DNA of 10,569 bases from assembly GCA_029974875.1 (NCBI GenBank), contig JARKQP010000494.1:1-10569 (forward strand). The letters are read 5' to 3'. The stretch comes from Mobilitalea sp. (GTDB lineage Bacteria; Bacillota_A; Clostridia; Lachnospirales; Lachnospiraceae). The notes beneath the pieces were generated by a model. The model saw nothing but the letters and a program-made list of their open reading frames with translations, ran no database searches and was not told the DNA's origin. Shown here piece after piece: positions 1 through 8,286 of this stretch. How positions within the stretch are numbered: position 1 is the stretch's first letter; each line of letters starts with the position of its first letter. The position numbers and the translations under genes were made by a program.

Positions 1-30
1 AACTTTGTTAGCGGAGGATCTGTGGGTTGT

Positions 31-1281
31 ATGGATAAAATAGGACAGGACAAAATGGTAAAGTCAAAAATGATGGCGGATCAAATAAAATATGATATAA
101 ATGCTACCAGGCCCCTTGGGGTGTATATCCATATACCTTTCTGTATGAAAAAGTGTGATTATTGTGATTTTTTGTCTGCTCTGGCTACGGAGGAGATGAA
201 GAAAAGGTATGTGGAGGCATTAATTAAGGAGATAATGGCCTGTAGGGCTTATTATTCTGATTATGAGGTGCAGACTATATTTTTTGGCGGCGGGACTCCT
301 TCCTGTCTGGAAGCGGGAGAGATCCAGAGGATTATGGATGCCCTGAGGTACACCTTCCGGTTAAAGGAGACAGGACTGGAGGCCACCATTGAAGTAAATC
401 CTGGAACCGTAACGGAAGAAAAATTAAGTACCTATAAGCAGGCAGGTATTAACCGGCTAAGTTTTGGCCTTCAGTCTGCTGATGACGGGGAGTTGGCGGG
501 CTTGGGAAGGATCCATACCTATGGGCAATTTGAGGAGAATTTTCTTCTGGCAAGAGCCTTGGGGTTTTCTAATATTAATATTGACCTGATGTCGGCATTG
601 CCGGGGCAGACGGTAAAATCTTGGGAAGCTACGCTTTGCAGGGTGACCCGGCTGGAACCGGAGCATATTTCTGCTTACAGTCTGATTATTGAGGACGGTA
701 CACCTTTTTTTGAGCGCTATAGGGAAGGTGGCGCCGGATACGCCTTACTGCCGGATGAGGATACGGAGAGGGAAATTTATTATTTGACCAAGGAAATTCT
801 TGAAGAACATGGGTATTATAGGTATGAGATATCAAATTATGCGAAGCAGGGGTTTGAATGCAGGCATAATTCATCTTACTGGACCGGTGCGGAGTACCTG
901 GGTCTAGGGCTGGGGGCGGCTTCCCTGATCCGGGGAGTCCGGTTTTCGAAAACGGACAGCTTACAGCAATATATAAGCCTTTGCCAGGACAAGGAGATAA
1001 ATTCGGATGGAAATGAGAAGGTTAACGGTGAAGAGGGAAATACCTGCCAGGAGGAAAAGAAGTTACTGGATCATGGGTTTGCCGGTCCGGAGGGACTGAT
1101 CCGTGAGGCTTGCCGCTTGACCTTAGGACAGCAGATGGAGGAATTTATGTTTTTGGGCTTGCGTATGTGTGACGGAATCAGTAAAGCAGAGTTTTATCGC
1201 CGGTTCCAAAAGGAGCTTTTGGAAATCTACCCAAAGACAATTGTGGAGCTTGTGAGAAAAGGGCTTTTAATGGAGGAATGA
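31..1281 (+). CDS. hemW: HemW-type radical SAM heme chaperone, cut by an in-frame TGA
   Basis: This is a radical-SAM protein of the HemN/HemW family. HemW is thought to bind heme and deliver it to target proteins rather than act as the oxygen-independent coproporphyrinogen oxidase. Counting from ATG 31, the cluster cysteines are C38, C42 and C45 (CMKKCDYC followed by DF). This lacks the extra cysteine typical of true HemN. GGGTPS at about 86-91 is the SAM-binding glycine motif; ISAYSLIIEDGTPF (about 214-226), YEISNYA and FMFLGLR (about 372-378) are family blocks. About 35 residues around 322-357, rich in E, N, G and K, look like an insertion compared with usual members. The start is uncertain: GGAGG (13-17) lies 4 bases before GTG 22 and 13 before ATG 31, and ATG 55, 70 and 73 are also in frame. 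The frame stops at TGA 1279-1281, where the C-terminal tail should continue (see next entry). Upstream sequence is outside the window. Confidence 0.9.
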   Translation: MDKIGQDKMVKSKMMADQIKYDINATRPLGVYIHIPFCMKKCDYCDFLSALATEEMKKRYVEALIKEIMACRAYYSDYEVQTIFFGGGTPSCLEAGEIQRIMDALRYTFRLKETGLEATIEVNPGTVTEEKLSTYKQAGINRLSFGLQSADDGELAGLGRIHTYGQFEENFLLARALGFSNINIDLMSALPGQTVKSWEATLCRVTRLEPEHISAYSLIIEDGTPFFERYREGGAGYALLPDEDTEREIYYLTKEILEEHGYYRYEISNYAKQGFECRHNSSYWTGAEYLGLGLGAASLIRGVRFSKTDSLQQYISLCQDKEINSDGNEKVNGEEGNTCQEEKKLLDHGFAGPEGLIREACRLTLGQQMEEFMFLGLRMCDGISKAEFYRRFQKELLEIYPKTIVELVRKGLLMEE

Positions 1282-1353
1282 GACCGTATCAGTCTTTCTG
1301 ATTTCGGAATAGACTTCAGCAAACAGGTATTGGCGGAGTTTTTATTGGATTAA
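1282..1353 (+). pseudogene. hemW: Detached C-terminal tail of hemW, in frame after the TGA
   Basis: Reading on in the hemW frame after TGA 1279-1281 gives 23 sense codons and then TAA 1351-1353, with a second TAA right behind. The peptide begins DRISLSDFGID and ends AEFLLD. From memory, HemW proteins end with a pattern like GDR-x-x-L-T-x-x-G-x-D-x-S-N-x-V-x-x-x-FL, so this matches the missing end in the right frame with no gap. One base change, GGA (Gly) to TGA, would restore an unbroken protein with EGDR at the junction. Either the gene carries a recent nonsense mutation, the base is a sequencing error, or the stop is read through. The sequence alone cannot separate these. Confidence 0.8.
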
Positions 1354-1434
1354 TAAAATAAGAAGCCCCTATAACGTTTCCTATCACTATGTGCAGTTGT
1401 TTAGAGGAGGTTATACTGGGATATGGCGGCTAAG

Positions 1435-1485
1435 GCCTTAATTCTTTTCCGGATGCCGGAGTGCTTCAGGGAATTAGGGCTTTTT
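1435..1485 (+). terminator. Intrinsic terminator-like hairpin after hemW (arms A and B)
   Basis: GCCTTAATTC (1435-1444) pairs with GAATTAGGGC (1471-1480) over 10 bp with one G-U pair. The loop holds a second small hairpin, TCCGG (1448-1452) with CCGGA (1456-1460). TTTTT follows directly at 1481-1485. It lies downstream of hemW and upstream of the hrcA promoter, so it would end the upstream transcript. Its right arm is shared with the next hairpin. Confidence 0.6.
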
Positions 1486-1555
1486 CCGTGTCAGGAAGTC
1501 CGTATTTTACTTGGTTTGGCTGGTCGGCCAAACTATAAGGCCCTAATCTGTTTTT
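1473..1555 (+). terminator. Second terminator-like hairpin sharing an arm with the first (arms B and C)
   Basis: ATTAGGGCTTT (1473-1483) pairs with AAGGCCCTAAT (1537-1547) over 11 bp with one G-U pair. Inside it is a perfect 7 bp hairpin, GTTTGGC (1514-1520) with GCCAAAC (1527-1533). CTG and TTTTT (1551-1555) follow. Because arm B is also used by the 1435-1480 hairpin, the two outer stems cannot form at once. A further weak stem, TATAAC (1370-1375) with GTTATA (1410-1415), lies upstream, so most of the 1354-1560 spacer can fold. I see no coding sequence in this spacer. Confidence 0.5.
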
Positions 1556-1578
1556 AATAAAATATTTGTAAAATTGCC

Positions 1579-1607
1579 TTGACAAAAGAAAATGATAGTG
1601 TTATTTT
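1579..1607 (+). promoter_or_regulatory. Sigma-A-type promoter of the hrcA operon
   Basis: A perfect -35 box TTGACA (1579-1584) is followed after 17 bases by TATTTT (1602-1607), an acceptable -10 box. Transcription would start near 1613-1615, just upstream of or within the edge of the CIRCE operator at 1619-1645. That is the expected layout for HrcA repression. Confidence 0.8.
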
Positions 1608-1618
1608 AGTTATAGATG

Positions 1619-1645
1619 TTAGCACTCTACTCGAATGAGTGCTAA
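1619..1645 (+). promoter_or_regulatory. CIRCE operator (HrcA binding site)
   Basis: TTAGCACTC (1619-1627), nine spacer bases, then GAGTGCTAA (1637-1645): a perfect match to the CIRCE consensus inverted repeat. HrcA, encoded immediately downstream, binds CIRCE and represses class I heat-shock genes; its folding is known in other Firmicutes to depend on GroEL. No second CIRCE copy was seen in the window, so grpE, dnaK and at least part of dnaJ expression should depend on this one. Confidence 0.97.
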
Positions 1646-1689
1646 CAAAAAAATGGGTTTGAAATCTCTCTGATAAATTGAGGTAGAAT

Positions 1690-2721
1690 ATGCAGCAGTT
1701 GGATGATAGAAAATGGAAGATATTACAGGCCATTATCCGGAATTATCTCGAAACAGGTGAGCCTGTCGGGTCAAGGACTATTTCAAAATATACGGATTTG
1801 AATTTAAGCTCTGCCACAATCCGGAACGAAATGGCTGACCTGGAAGAATTGGGCTATATACTTCAGCCTCATACTTCTGCAGGACGGATTCCTTCAGATA
1901 AGGGTTACCGGCTATATGTGGATATGCTCCTGCAGGAAAAGCACCAGGAGGTTGAGGATATTAAGCTGCAGCTTCTTGAAAAAGCGGATAGGCTTGAGGT
2001 GATCCTACAGCAGGTAGCCAGGCTGCTGGCAGTGAATACCCAATACACGACGATGGTAACTACACCCCAGTATAAGAAGAAGGTAAAGTTCCTCCAGCTT
2101 ACGGAGGTTGAGGAAAATCAATTGCTGGCGGTCATCGTATTTGAGAGAAACATTGTAAAGAATAAGATTATTCATATTACAACACCCTTAAATAAGGAAA
2201 CTCTATTAAAGCTAAATATCATCATGAACACGTTCCTGCAGGGCTTGGACCTGGGAGAGATTAATCTTCCGGTCATTACCCAGATGAAGGAGCAGGCAGG
2301 AGAATACCGCACCATTGTAAATGATATACTGGATGCAATCATGCAGGCTGTTTCAGAAGAGGAGGATCTTGAGATCTATACCTCAGGGACAACCAATATC
2401 TTAAAATATCCGGAGCTGAGCGACCGGGAGAAGGCCGCCGACCTATTGTATACCCTGGAGGAAAAGAAGGTGCTTTCGGAACTGATCCATGACAAAATGG
2501 AGGATGAGGAAAGCAGGGGAATCCAAGTATATATTGGTGATGAGACACCGGTGGAGACAATGAAGGAATGCTCCGTCGTGACAGCAACCTATGAAATAGA
2601 AGAAGGTGTATACGGAAAGGTAGGTATCATCGGACCAAAGAGGATGGATTACCAGAAGGTGGTCAGCACCCTGCAGTCCCTGATGACCCAGCTGGATGAT
2701 ATCTTTAAGAAAAAAACGTAA
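1690..2721 (+). CDS. hrcA: Heat-inducible transcription repressor HrcA
   Basis: A 343-residue protein of the usual HrcA length. The N-terminus is a winged helix-turn-helix, with conserved blocks GEPVGSRTIS (about 23-32), LSSATIRNEMADLEELGY (about 39-56) and HTSAGRIPSDKGYRLYVD (about 61-78). The remainder is the GAF-like dimerisation region with the family's inserted domain. GAGGT at 1680-1684 lies five bases before the ATG, which supports this start. It is the first gene of the CIRCE-controlled cluster and represses its own operon by binding the operator 45 bases upstream of its start. A 65-base gap leads to the grpE region, and no terminator with a real U-run is present there, so co-transcription is likely. 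Identification is secure from sequence and context together. Confidence 0.97.
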   Translation: MQQLDDRKWKILQAIIRNYLETGEPVGSRTISKYTDLNLSSATIRNEMADLEELGYILQPHTSAGRIPSDKGYRLYVDMLLQEKHQEVEDIKLQLLEKADRLEVILQQVARLLAVNTQYTTMVTTPQYKKKVKFLQLTEVEENQLLAVIVFERNIVKNKIIHITTPLNKETLLKLNIIMNTFLQGLDLGEINLPVITQMKEQAGEYRTIVNDILDAIMQAVSEEEDLEIYTSGTTNILKYPELSDREKAADLLYTLEEKKVLSELIHDKMEDEESRGIQVYIGDETPVETMKECSVVTATYEIEEGVYGKVGIIGPKRMDYQKVVSTLQSLMTQLDDIFKKKT

Positions 2722-2750
2722 AATACCCAGTATTTTAATCTGTAAAATAC
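2720..2750 (+). repeat. Three alternating inverted-repeat arms at the end of hrcA
   Basis: AAAATAC (2720-2726), GTATTTT (2730-2736) and AAAATAC (2744-2750) follow one another, the first overlapping the hrcA stop codon. The middle arm can pair perfectly over 7 bp with either neighbour, with loops of 3 or 7 bases. The stems are AT-rich with no U-run, so this is more likely a processing or stability element than a terminator, or chance. Confidence 0.4.
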
Positions 2751-2804
2751 AGGCGCATTAGAGTAATAAAATAAAGTAAAGCAGCCATGGAAAAGGAGAA
2801 AGCA

Positions 2805-3479
2805 ATGATGGATATGTCAAAGGAGTCTATGGATCAGGTAATAGAAGAGACACAGGCTGACAATGCAGCCGCAGAAGCCCACGTAACTGATGGCATGGGA
2901 GAAGCGGAGGTTTCGGTGGCAGAAGCAGAAACCATAGCCGGAGAAGAGGCCGCGGTAGAGGAAGGTGCTCCTGGCGGTGCAGGAGAAAAGCAGGAGAAAG
3001 CTGTTAAATCCCTATTTAAAAATTCTAAATCCAAGGAAATTGCGGCGAAGGATCAAAAGATTGAGGAATTGACGGATCGTCTGATGAGGACGATGGCGGA
3101 ATTCGAGAATTACCGCAAACGTACCGAGAAGGAAAAGGCAACGATGTATGATATGGGAATTAAGAGCATGATTGAAAAGCTCCTTCCGATTATCGACAAC
3201 TTTGAAAGAGGACTGGGTACGGTCACCGACAAGGAAAAGGAAAGCGGGTTTGCCCAGGGGATTGAGATGATCTACCGTCAGTTAATGACCGCGTTGGATG
3301 AGATCGGGTTAAAGCCGATTGACGCAGTGGGAAAAGAATTTGATCCAAATCTTCATAATGCGGTAATGCATGGCGAGGATGAGAATCTTGGTGAGAACAT
3401 CGTATCAGATGAGTTCCAAAAGGGATATTCATACCGTGATATGGTGGTTCGCCACAGTATGGTTAAGGTAGTTAATTAA
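2805..3479 (+). CDS. grpE: Nucleotide exchange factor GrpE
   Basis: GrpE releases ADP from DnaK and so resets the Hsp70 cycle in the cytosol. From ATG 2805 the protein is 224 residues. The first 60 or so are acidic and rich in A, E and G, as is common and poorly conserved in GrpE. A long helical coiled-coil follows, including DRLMRTMAEFENYRKRTEKEK (split over about 92-112). The C-terminal beta domain carries the signature GKEFDPNLHNAVMH (about 176-189) and ends in VVRHSMVKV. The start was chosen because AAGGAG (2793-2798) sits six bases before ATG 2805. The more distal in-frame ATG 2787 has no ribosome binding site and would place this Shine-Dalgarno sequence inside the gene. ATG 2808 is a close alternative. 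The gene ends 18 bases before dnaK, so the two are surely co-transcribed. Confidence 0.95.
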   Translation: MMDMSKESMDQVIEETQADNAAAEAHVTDGMGEAEVSVAEAETIAGEEAAVEEGAPGGAGEKQEKAVKSLFKNSKSKEIAAKDQKIEELTDRLMRTMAEFENYRKRTEKEKATMYDMGIKSMIEKLLPIIDNFERGLGTVTDKEKESGFAQGIEMIYRQLMTALDEIGLKPIDAVGKEFDPNLHNAVMHGEDENLGENIVSDEFQKGYSYRDMVVRHSMVKVVN

Positions 3480-3494
3480 TTTAAGGAGGAATAG

Positions 3495-5366
<1,872 letters not shown>

Positions 5367-5375
5367 TAAAAACTA

Positions 5376-5504
5376 TAGATAATTTTGGCTTGGAAAATTG
5401 TAAATGACTTTGGCTTAACAGAATTGTAAATAATTTTGGTCGAACGAAATTGTAAATAATTTTGCCTAACAAAATTGTTAAATAATTTTGGTTTAACAAA
5501 ATTG
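5376..5504 (+). repeat. Five tandem 25-27 bp AT-rich hairpin repeats between dnaK and dnaJ
   Basis: Five diverged copies lie end to end: 5376-5400, 5401-5426, 5427-5452, 5453-5477 and 5478-5504. The core of each is a left arm like AATTTTG, a 5-6 base loop, and a right arm like CAAAATT. In copies 4 and 5 the arms are perfectly complementary. In copy 3 the right arm is CGAAATT, which keeps pairing through a G-U pair. Copy 1 keeps six pairs; copy 2 is the most diverged. Neighbouring copies can also pair in the alternate register (CAAAATT of one with AATTTTG of the next). TTTTT follows the last copy at 5505-5509. No coding sequence is apparent. Confidence 0.85.
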
Positions 5505-5508
5505 TTTT

Positions 5509-5545
5509 TCCCTGGCAGGTGAACATATCGCTTGCCAGGGATTTC
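5509..5545 (+). terminator. GC-rich hairpin downstream of dnaK, possible attenuating terminator
   Basis: TCCCTGGCA (5509-5517) pairs perfectly with TGCCAGGGA (5533-5541), and three more inner pairs (two of them wobble) extend the stem to 12 bp around a 9-base loop. The following bases (TTTCATAC) give only a short U-run, so termination may be partial. Alternatively it protects the 3' end of the dnaK message. Its position between the heavily expressed dnaK and dnaJ suggests it lowers dnaJ read-through. Confidence 0.55.
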
Positions 5546-5558
5546 ATACAAATTGCGG

Positions 5559-5586
5559 TTGAAAAATGACGGATTATCGATATAAT
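5559..5586 (+). promoter_or_regulatory. Internal sigma-A-type promoter before dnaJ
   Basis: TTGAAA (5559-5564) is followed after 16 bases by a perfect TATAAT (5581-5586). Transcription would start near 5593, leaving a leader of about 190 bases before dnaJ. There is no CIRCE near it, so this promoter would give HrcA-independent expression of dnaJ. It is a prediction from two hexamers only. Confidence 0.6.
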
Positions 5587-5660
5587 AGATAGTAATGTTA
5601 TAAGGTTGAAAAAAGGTCAAAAGAAATAAATAATTATGATAATGACTTTAAACCGTAATT

Positions 5661-5705
5661 AATACCGGAAGGGCGGTCTGCATGACGGCCTGTTTCCGTT
5701 GTATT
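5661..5705 (+). other. Long leader hairpin upstream of dnaJ
   Basis: AATACCGGAA (5661-5670) pairs with TTCCG (5694-5698) and GTATT (5701-5705), leaving a two-base TT bulge. Inside, GGC (5672-5674) pairs with GCC (5688-5690) and GTC (5676-5678, bases 5676-5678) pairs with GAC (5684-5686) around a TGCAT loop. The total is about 16 pairs. No U-run follows, so it is not a terminator. It would lie in the 5' leader of a dnaJ transcript started at the internal promoter and could affect message stability or translation. Confidence 0.5.
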
Positions 5706-5780
5706 GACAGAGTTCCATGAGGGGAAGAACGCGGCAGATTTTATGGAATTCGCGAAACGTTATGAAAGGTGAAGGAAAAG

Positions 5781-6920
5781 ATGGCAGATAAACGTGATTA
5801 TTATGAGGTCTTAGGGGTCAGTAGGACAGCGACCGATGATGAATTAAAAAAAGCATACAGACAGCTGGCGAAAAAATATCATCCTGATACCAACCCTGGA
5901 GATAAGAATGCAGAGGCTATGTTTAAAGAGGCATCCGAAGCATATGCAGTGTTAAGTGATGCTGATAAACGCAGACAGTATGATCAATTTGGCCATTCTG
6001 CCTTTGACGGTGGCGCAGGTGCAGGTGCTGGTGGGTTCGATTTTTCCGGAATGGATATGGGGGATATCTTCGGGGATATCTTTGGAGACCTTTTCGGGGG
6101 ACGTACCAGAAGACCGAATAATGGACCGATGCAGGGGGCTAATCTTCGTACTGCTGTCAGGATTACCTTTGAGGAAGCAGTATTCGGTACGGAGAAGGAT
6201 CTGGAGCTGACACTTAAGGATGAGTGTGCTACCTGTCACGGCACCGGTGCAAAACCGGGCTCCACGGCAGAAACCTGTTCTAAGTGCGGCGGAAAGGGCC
6301 AGGTGGTATATACACAGCAGTCCTTATTTGGTATGGTCCGTAATGTACAGACCTGTCCGGATTGTAAGGGAACAGGAAAGATTATCAAGGATAAATGTTC
6401 AGACTGCTATGGCAGCGGTTATATCAGCAGTAAAAAGAAAATTAAGGTTTCCATTCCGGCCGGCATTGACAGTGGCCAGAGTGTCAGGATCCGCGGAAAG
6501 GGCGAGCCTGGAACAAACGGCGGTCCCAGAGGGGATCTATTGGTAGAGGTGGAGGTAAGCAGGCATCCGATCTTCCAGAGACAGGATTATGACATCTTTT
6601 CAACGGCTCCGATTTCCTATGCAACGGCAGCGCTGGGCGGGGATGTCAGGATCAGTACCGTTGACGGCGATGTAATCTATAATGTGAAGCCGGGAACCCA
6701 GACGGACACTAAGGTACGCCTGCGTGAAAAGGGCGTTCCAAGCCTCAGGAACAAGGCTATCAGGGGTGACCATTATGTTACTTTGGTAGTCCAGGTGCCT
6801 ACGAGCCTGAATGCGGAGCAAAAGGAGCTATTAAGAAAATTTGATGAGGCAATGACAGGAAAACCGGCTGCGGAAAGCGCAGAAGCGGAGACAAAGGGCA
6901 AGAAGAAATTCTGGAAATGA
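5781..6920 (+). CDS. dnaJ: Chaperone protein DnaJ (Hsp40)
   Basis: DnaJ delivers unfolded clients to DnaK and stimulates its ATPase. The 379-residue protein has the full class I layout. The J domain spans about 5-70, with HPD at 34-36. A Gly/Phe-rich linker follows (about 77-107). Four zinc-binding repeats follow: CATCHGTG (C149, C152), CSKCGGKG (C166, C169), CPDCKGTG (C192, C195) and CSDCYGSG (C206, C209). The C-terminal substrate-binding domains contain GDLLVEVEV. The start is ATG 5781, giving the usual [13 protein letters not shown] opening with AAGGA at 5772-5776 just upstream; an in-frame GTG at 5769 would add four residues and lose that site. It sits 414 bases after dnaK, an unusually wide gap filled by repeats, a hairpin and a promoter. 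Its TGA overlaps a downstream ATG (ATGA, 6917-6920). Confidence 0.98.
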   Translation: MADKRDYYEVLGVSRTATDDELKKAYRQLAKKYHPDTNPGDKNAEAMFKEASEAYAVLSDADKRRQYDQFGHSAFDGGAGAGAGGFDFSGMDMGDIFGDIFGDLFGGRTRRPNNGPMQGANLRTAVRITFEEAVFGTEKDLELTLKDECATCHGTGAKPGSTAETCSKCGGKGQVVYTQQSLFGMVRNVQTCPDCKGTGKIIKDKCSDCYGSGYISSKKKIKVSIPAGIDSGQSVRIRGKGEPGTNGGPRGDLLVEVEVSRHPIFQRQDYDIFSTAPISYATAALGGDVRISTVDGDVIYNVKPGTQTDTKVRLREKGVPSLRNKAIRGDHYVTLVVQVPTSLNAEQKELLRKFDEAMTGKPAAESAEAETKGKKKFWK

Positions 6921-7132
6921 TAATAAGGAGTTTTTGCAGGAGTGATACTATGAACCGGTATTATGCTGCAAAAACTCTTTTTAGCGCACCGGGGCAGATA
7001 AGATTCCTGCCACGGCCGCAGGAAACCATAGTTGTGTTGATTTGCGATTTGCAGGGAAGGAATGGGAAGAGAGATGAAATGGACAAAGGTAACCTTGGAA
7101 ACAACCACGGAGGCAGTAGATTTAATCAGTGA
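6917..7132 (+). CDS. Possible 60-71 residue leader ORF between dnaJ and prmA
   Basis: This small ORF starts either at ATG 6917, overlapping the dnaJ stop as ATGA, or at ATG 6950 (60 residues), which has AGGAG (6938-6942) seven bases upstream. It ends at TGA 7130-7132, inside prmA in another frame. I do not recognise the product, and composition gives no sign of a conserved domain. The interest is positional: the second start and its ribosome binding site lie in or next to the loop of a terminator-like hairpin (6928-6977), and the right arm of that hairpin is part of the ORF. It may be a leader peptide gene or a chance frame. Confidence 0.2.
   Translation: MIIRSFCRSDTMNRYYAAKTLFSAPGQIRFLPRPQETIVVLICDLQGRNGKRDEMDKGNLGNNHGGSRFNQ
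6928..6982 (+). terminator. Terminator-like hairpin between dnaJ and prmA
   Basis: GAGTTTTTGCAG (6928-6939) and CTGCAAAAACTC (6966-6977) are perfect 12 bp inverted repeats. An inner stem of ATAC (6945-6948) with GTAT (6958-6961) lies in the loop, and TTTTT follows at 6978-6982. The stem is modest in GC, so it may be leaky. It would separate dnaJ from prmA, yet no clear promoter for prmA was found, so read-through must supply it or the promoter is not recognisable. Confidence 0.65.
6993..7024 (+). other. Two competing small hairpins in the prmA leader
   Basis: GGCAG (6993-6997) can pair with CTGCC (7007-7011), while the overlapping TTCCTGC (7004-7010) can pair perfectly with GCAGGAA (7018-7024). 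The two cannot form together. They lie 30-50 bases upstream of the prmA ribosome binding site. The stems are short, so this could be chance. Confidence 0.25.
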
Positions 7133-8033
7133 TATGCTGGGGGATCTGGGCATAGCAGGGATTGAAATCAGTGATAATGTCCCCTTATCCGAGGAGGATC
7201 AAAAGAAAATGTTTATCGATATCCTGCCGGAGCTGCAGGAGGATGACGGTACGTCCAGGATTAGCTTTTATATTGATGAGGGCAGGGAGATAGATGAGGT
7301 GCTCCATGAGGTTAATACTGGTCTGGAGGAGCTGGCAGGTTATGTGTCAATCGGAAGCGGCAGTCTTATGGTTACTGTTACAGAGGACAAGGACTGGATC
7401 AACAACTGGAAGGAATTCTTTAAGCCCTTCCGGGTGGACGATACAATTGTGATCAAGCCCACCTGGGAAGAGCTGGAGGACTACCGTCCGGGTGACCTGG
7501 TGGTAGAGATTGATCCCGGAACCTCCTTCGGGACGGGAGCCCATGAAACCACGAAGCTCTGCATTATTGGCATGAAGCAATACATTAAGGACAATTCGGT
7601 GGTGCTGGACGCAGGAAGCGGCAGCGGAATCCTATCCATTATCGCTAAAAAATTAGGTGCCAAGGAGGTACTCGGCATTGATATCGATCCGAATGCGACC
7701 AATTCTGCCCTTGAAAATGCAGAGGTGAACCGCCTTCCGGTGAGGACAGGCAATTTGATGTTCATAACAGGAAATATCATTGAAGATGACGGGGTACGTA
7801 CCCAGATCGGCAAGGAGAAATATGATCTGGTGGTAGCGAATATTTTAGCGGATGTCATAATCCCATTATCAGACGTGATCGCTGAAAACATGAAGCCAGA
7901 TGGGATTTTCATCTCCTCCGGAATCATTAATACCAAGGAAGAGGCTGTGCGCGCTGCCCTTGAAGGAAATCATTTCACCATCCTTAAGGTGAACCGTATG
8001 GGGGACTGGGTGTCCTTTGTGGCGCAGAGATAA
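7074..8033 (+). CDS. prmA: Ribosomal protein L11 methyltransferase PrmA
   Basis: PrmA uses S-adenosylmethionine to methylate ribosomal protein L11. From ATG 7074 it is 319 residues, the family's usual size. The N-terminal substrate-recognition domain starts [16 protein letters not shown]. The linker and catalytic domain show GTGAHETT (about 153-160), the SAM-binding loop VLDAGSGSGIL (about 177-187), the acidic end of strand 2 in GIDIDP, and the catalytic-region motif VVANILADV (about 253-261). ATG 7062 is in frame but AGGAAGG-like bases abut it too closely; ATG 7074 has GGGAAG-type sequence at better spacing and gives the typical N-terminus. In many Firmicutes prmA follows dnaJ, as here, but the gap of about 150 bases holds a terminator-like hairpin. 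A terminator follows the gene. Confidence 0.96.
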   Translation: MKWTKVTLETTTEAVDLISDMLGDLGIAGIEISDNVPLSEEDQKKMFIDILPELQEDDGTSRISFYIDEGREIDEVLHEVNTGLEELAGYVSIGSGSLMVTVTEDKDWINNWKEFFKPFRVDDTIVIKPTWEELEDYRPGDLVVEIDPGTSFGTGAHETTKLCIIGMKQYIKDNSVVLDAGSGSGILSIIAKKLGAKEVLGIDIDPNATNSALENAEVNRLPVRTGNLMFITGNIIEDDGVRTQIGKEKYDLVVANILADVIIPLSDVIAENMKPDGIFISSGIINTKEEAVRAALEGNHFTILKVNRMGDWVSFVAQR

Positions 8034-8124
8034 TGGGGTTTACTAGGATGGCTTGAGAATATCATTGGAAAGAGGTATTTAATTATCCTTATAAAATTAT
8101 TTTGGAGGATAATATAACATTTTT

Positions 8125-8158
8125 GCCCTATAACATAAGGTTGTAGGGCTTTCTTTTT
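8125..8158 (+). terminator. Intrinsic terminator after prmA
   Basis: GCCCTATAAC (8125-8134), a 5-base loop, and GTTGTAGGGC (8140-8149) form a 10 bp stem with one G-U pair, followed by TTTCTTTTT (8150-8158). This is a textbook rho-independent terminator on the + strand. It marks the end of the chaperone cluster. The rest of the 8034-8286 gap is AT-rich, with no convincing gene. Confidence 0.9.
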
Positions 8159-8286
8159 GCTTTAAAATTATAAAAAGAAGGTTGTAGTTATGGGATAATA
8201 ATAGTAAAATGTAATAGGGGGGTCTGAGTGGTGAAATTTATATAAGCAGATATTATTTATTAATATTTAATATAAAGGGGATACTG

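Noticed and set aside
1364..1560. A known riboswitch or T-box in the hemW-hrcA spacer
   Set aside because: I could not find the conserved core of any class I know; only terminator-like pairing is visible, and the hrcA promoter lies downstream of it.
2787..2804. Upstream ATG 2787 as the grpE start
   Set aside because: It lacks a ribosome binding site, while AAGGAG at 2793-2798 is ideally placed for ATG 2805.
5614..5631. CtsR operator near dnaJ
   Set aside because: One half-site GGTCAAA (5615-5621) is perfect, but after the three-base spacer the second half matches at only 3 of 7 positions.
6983..7061. Separate promoter for prmA
   Set aside because: No -35/-10 pair with acceptable spacing was found between the hairpin at 6928-6982 and the gene.
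8137..8187. Direct repeat AAGGTTGTAG (8137-8146 and 8178-8187)
   Set aside because: Only 10 bases long in AT-rich sequence, one copy being part of the terminator; no flanking duplication or mobile element.
8161..8286. Promoter for the lipoprotein gene
   Set aside because: AT-rich -10-like hexamers exist (TATTAT 8251-8256, GATAAT 8194-8199), but none has a convincing -35 box at 16-18 bases.
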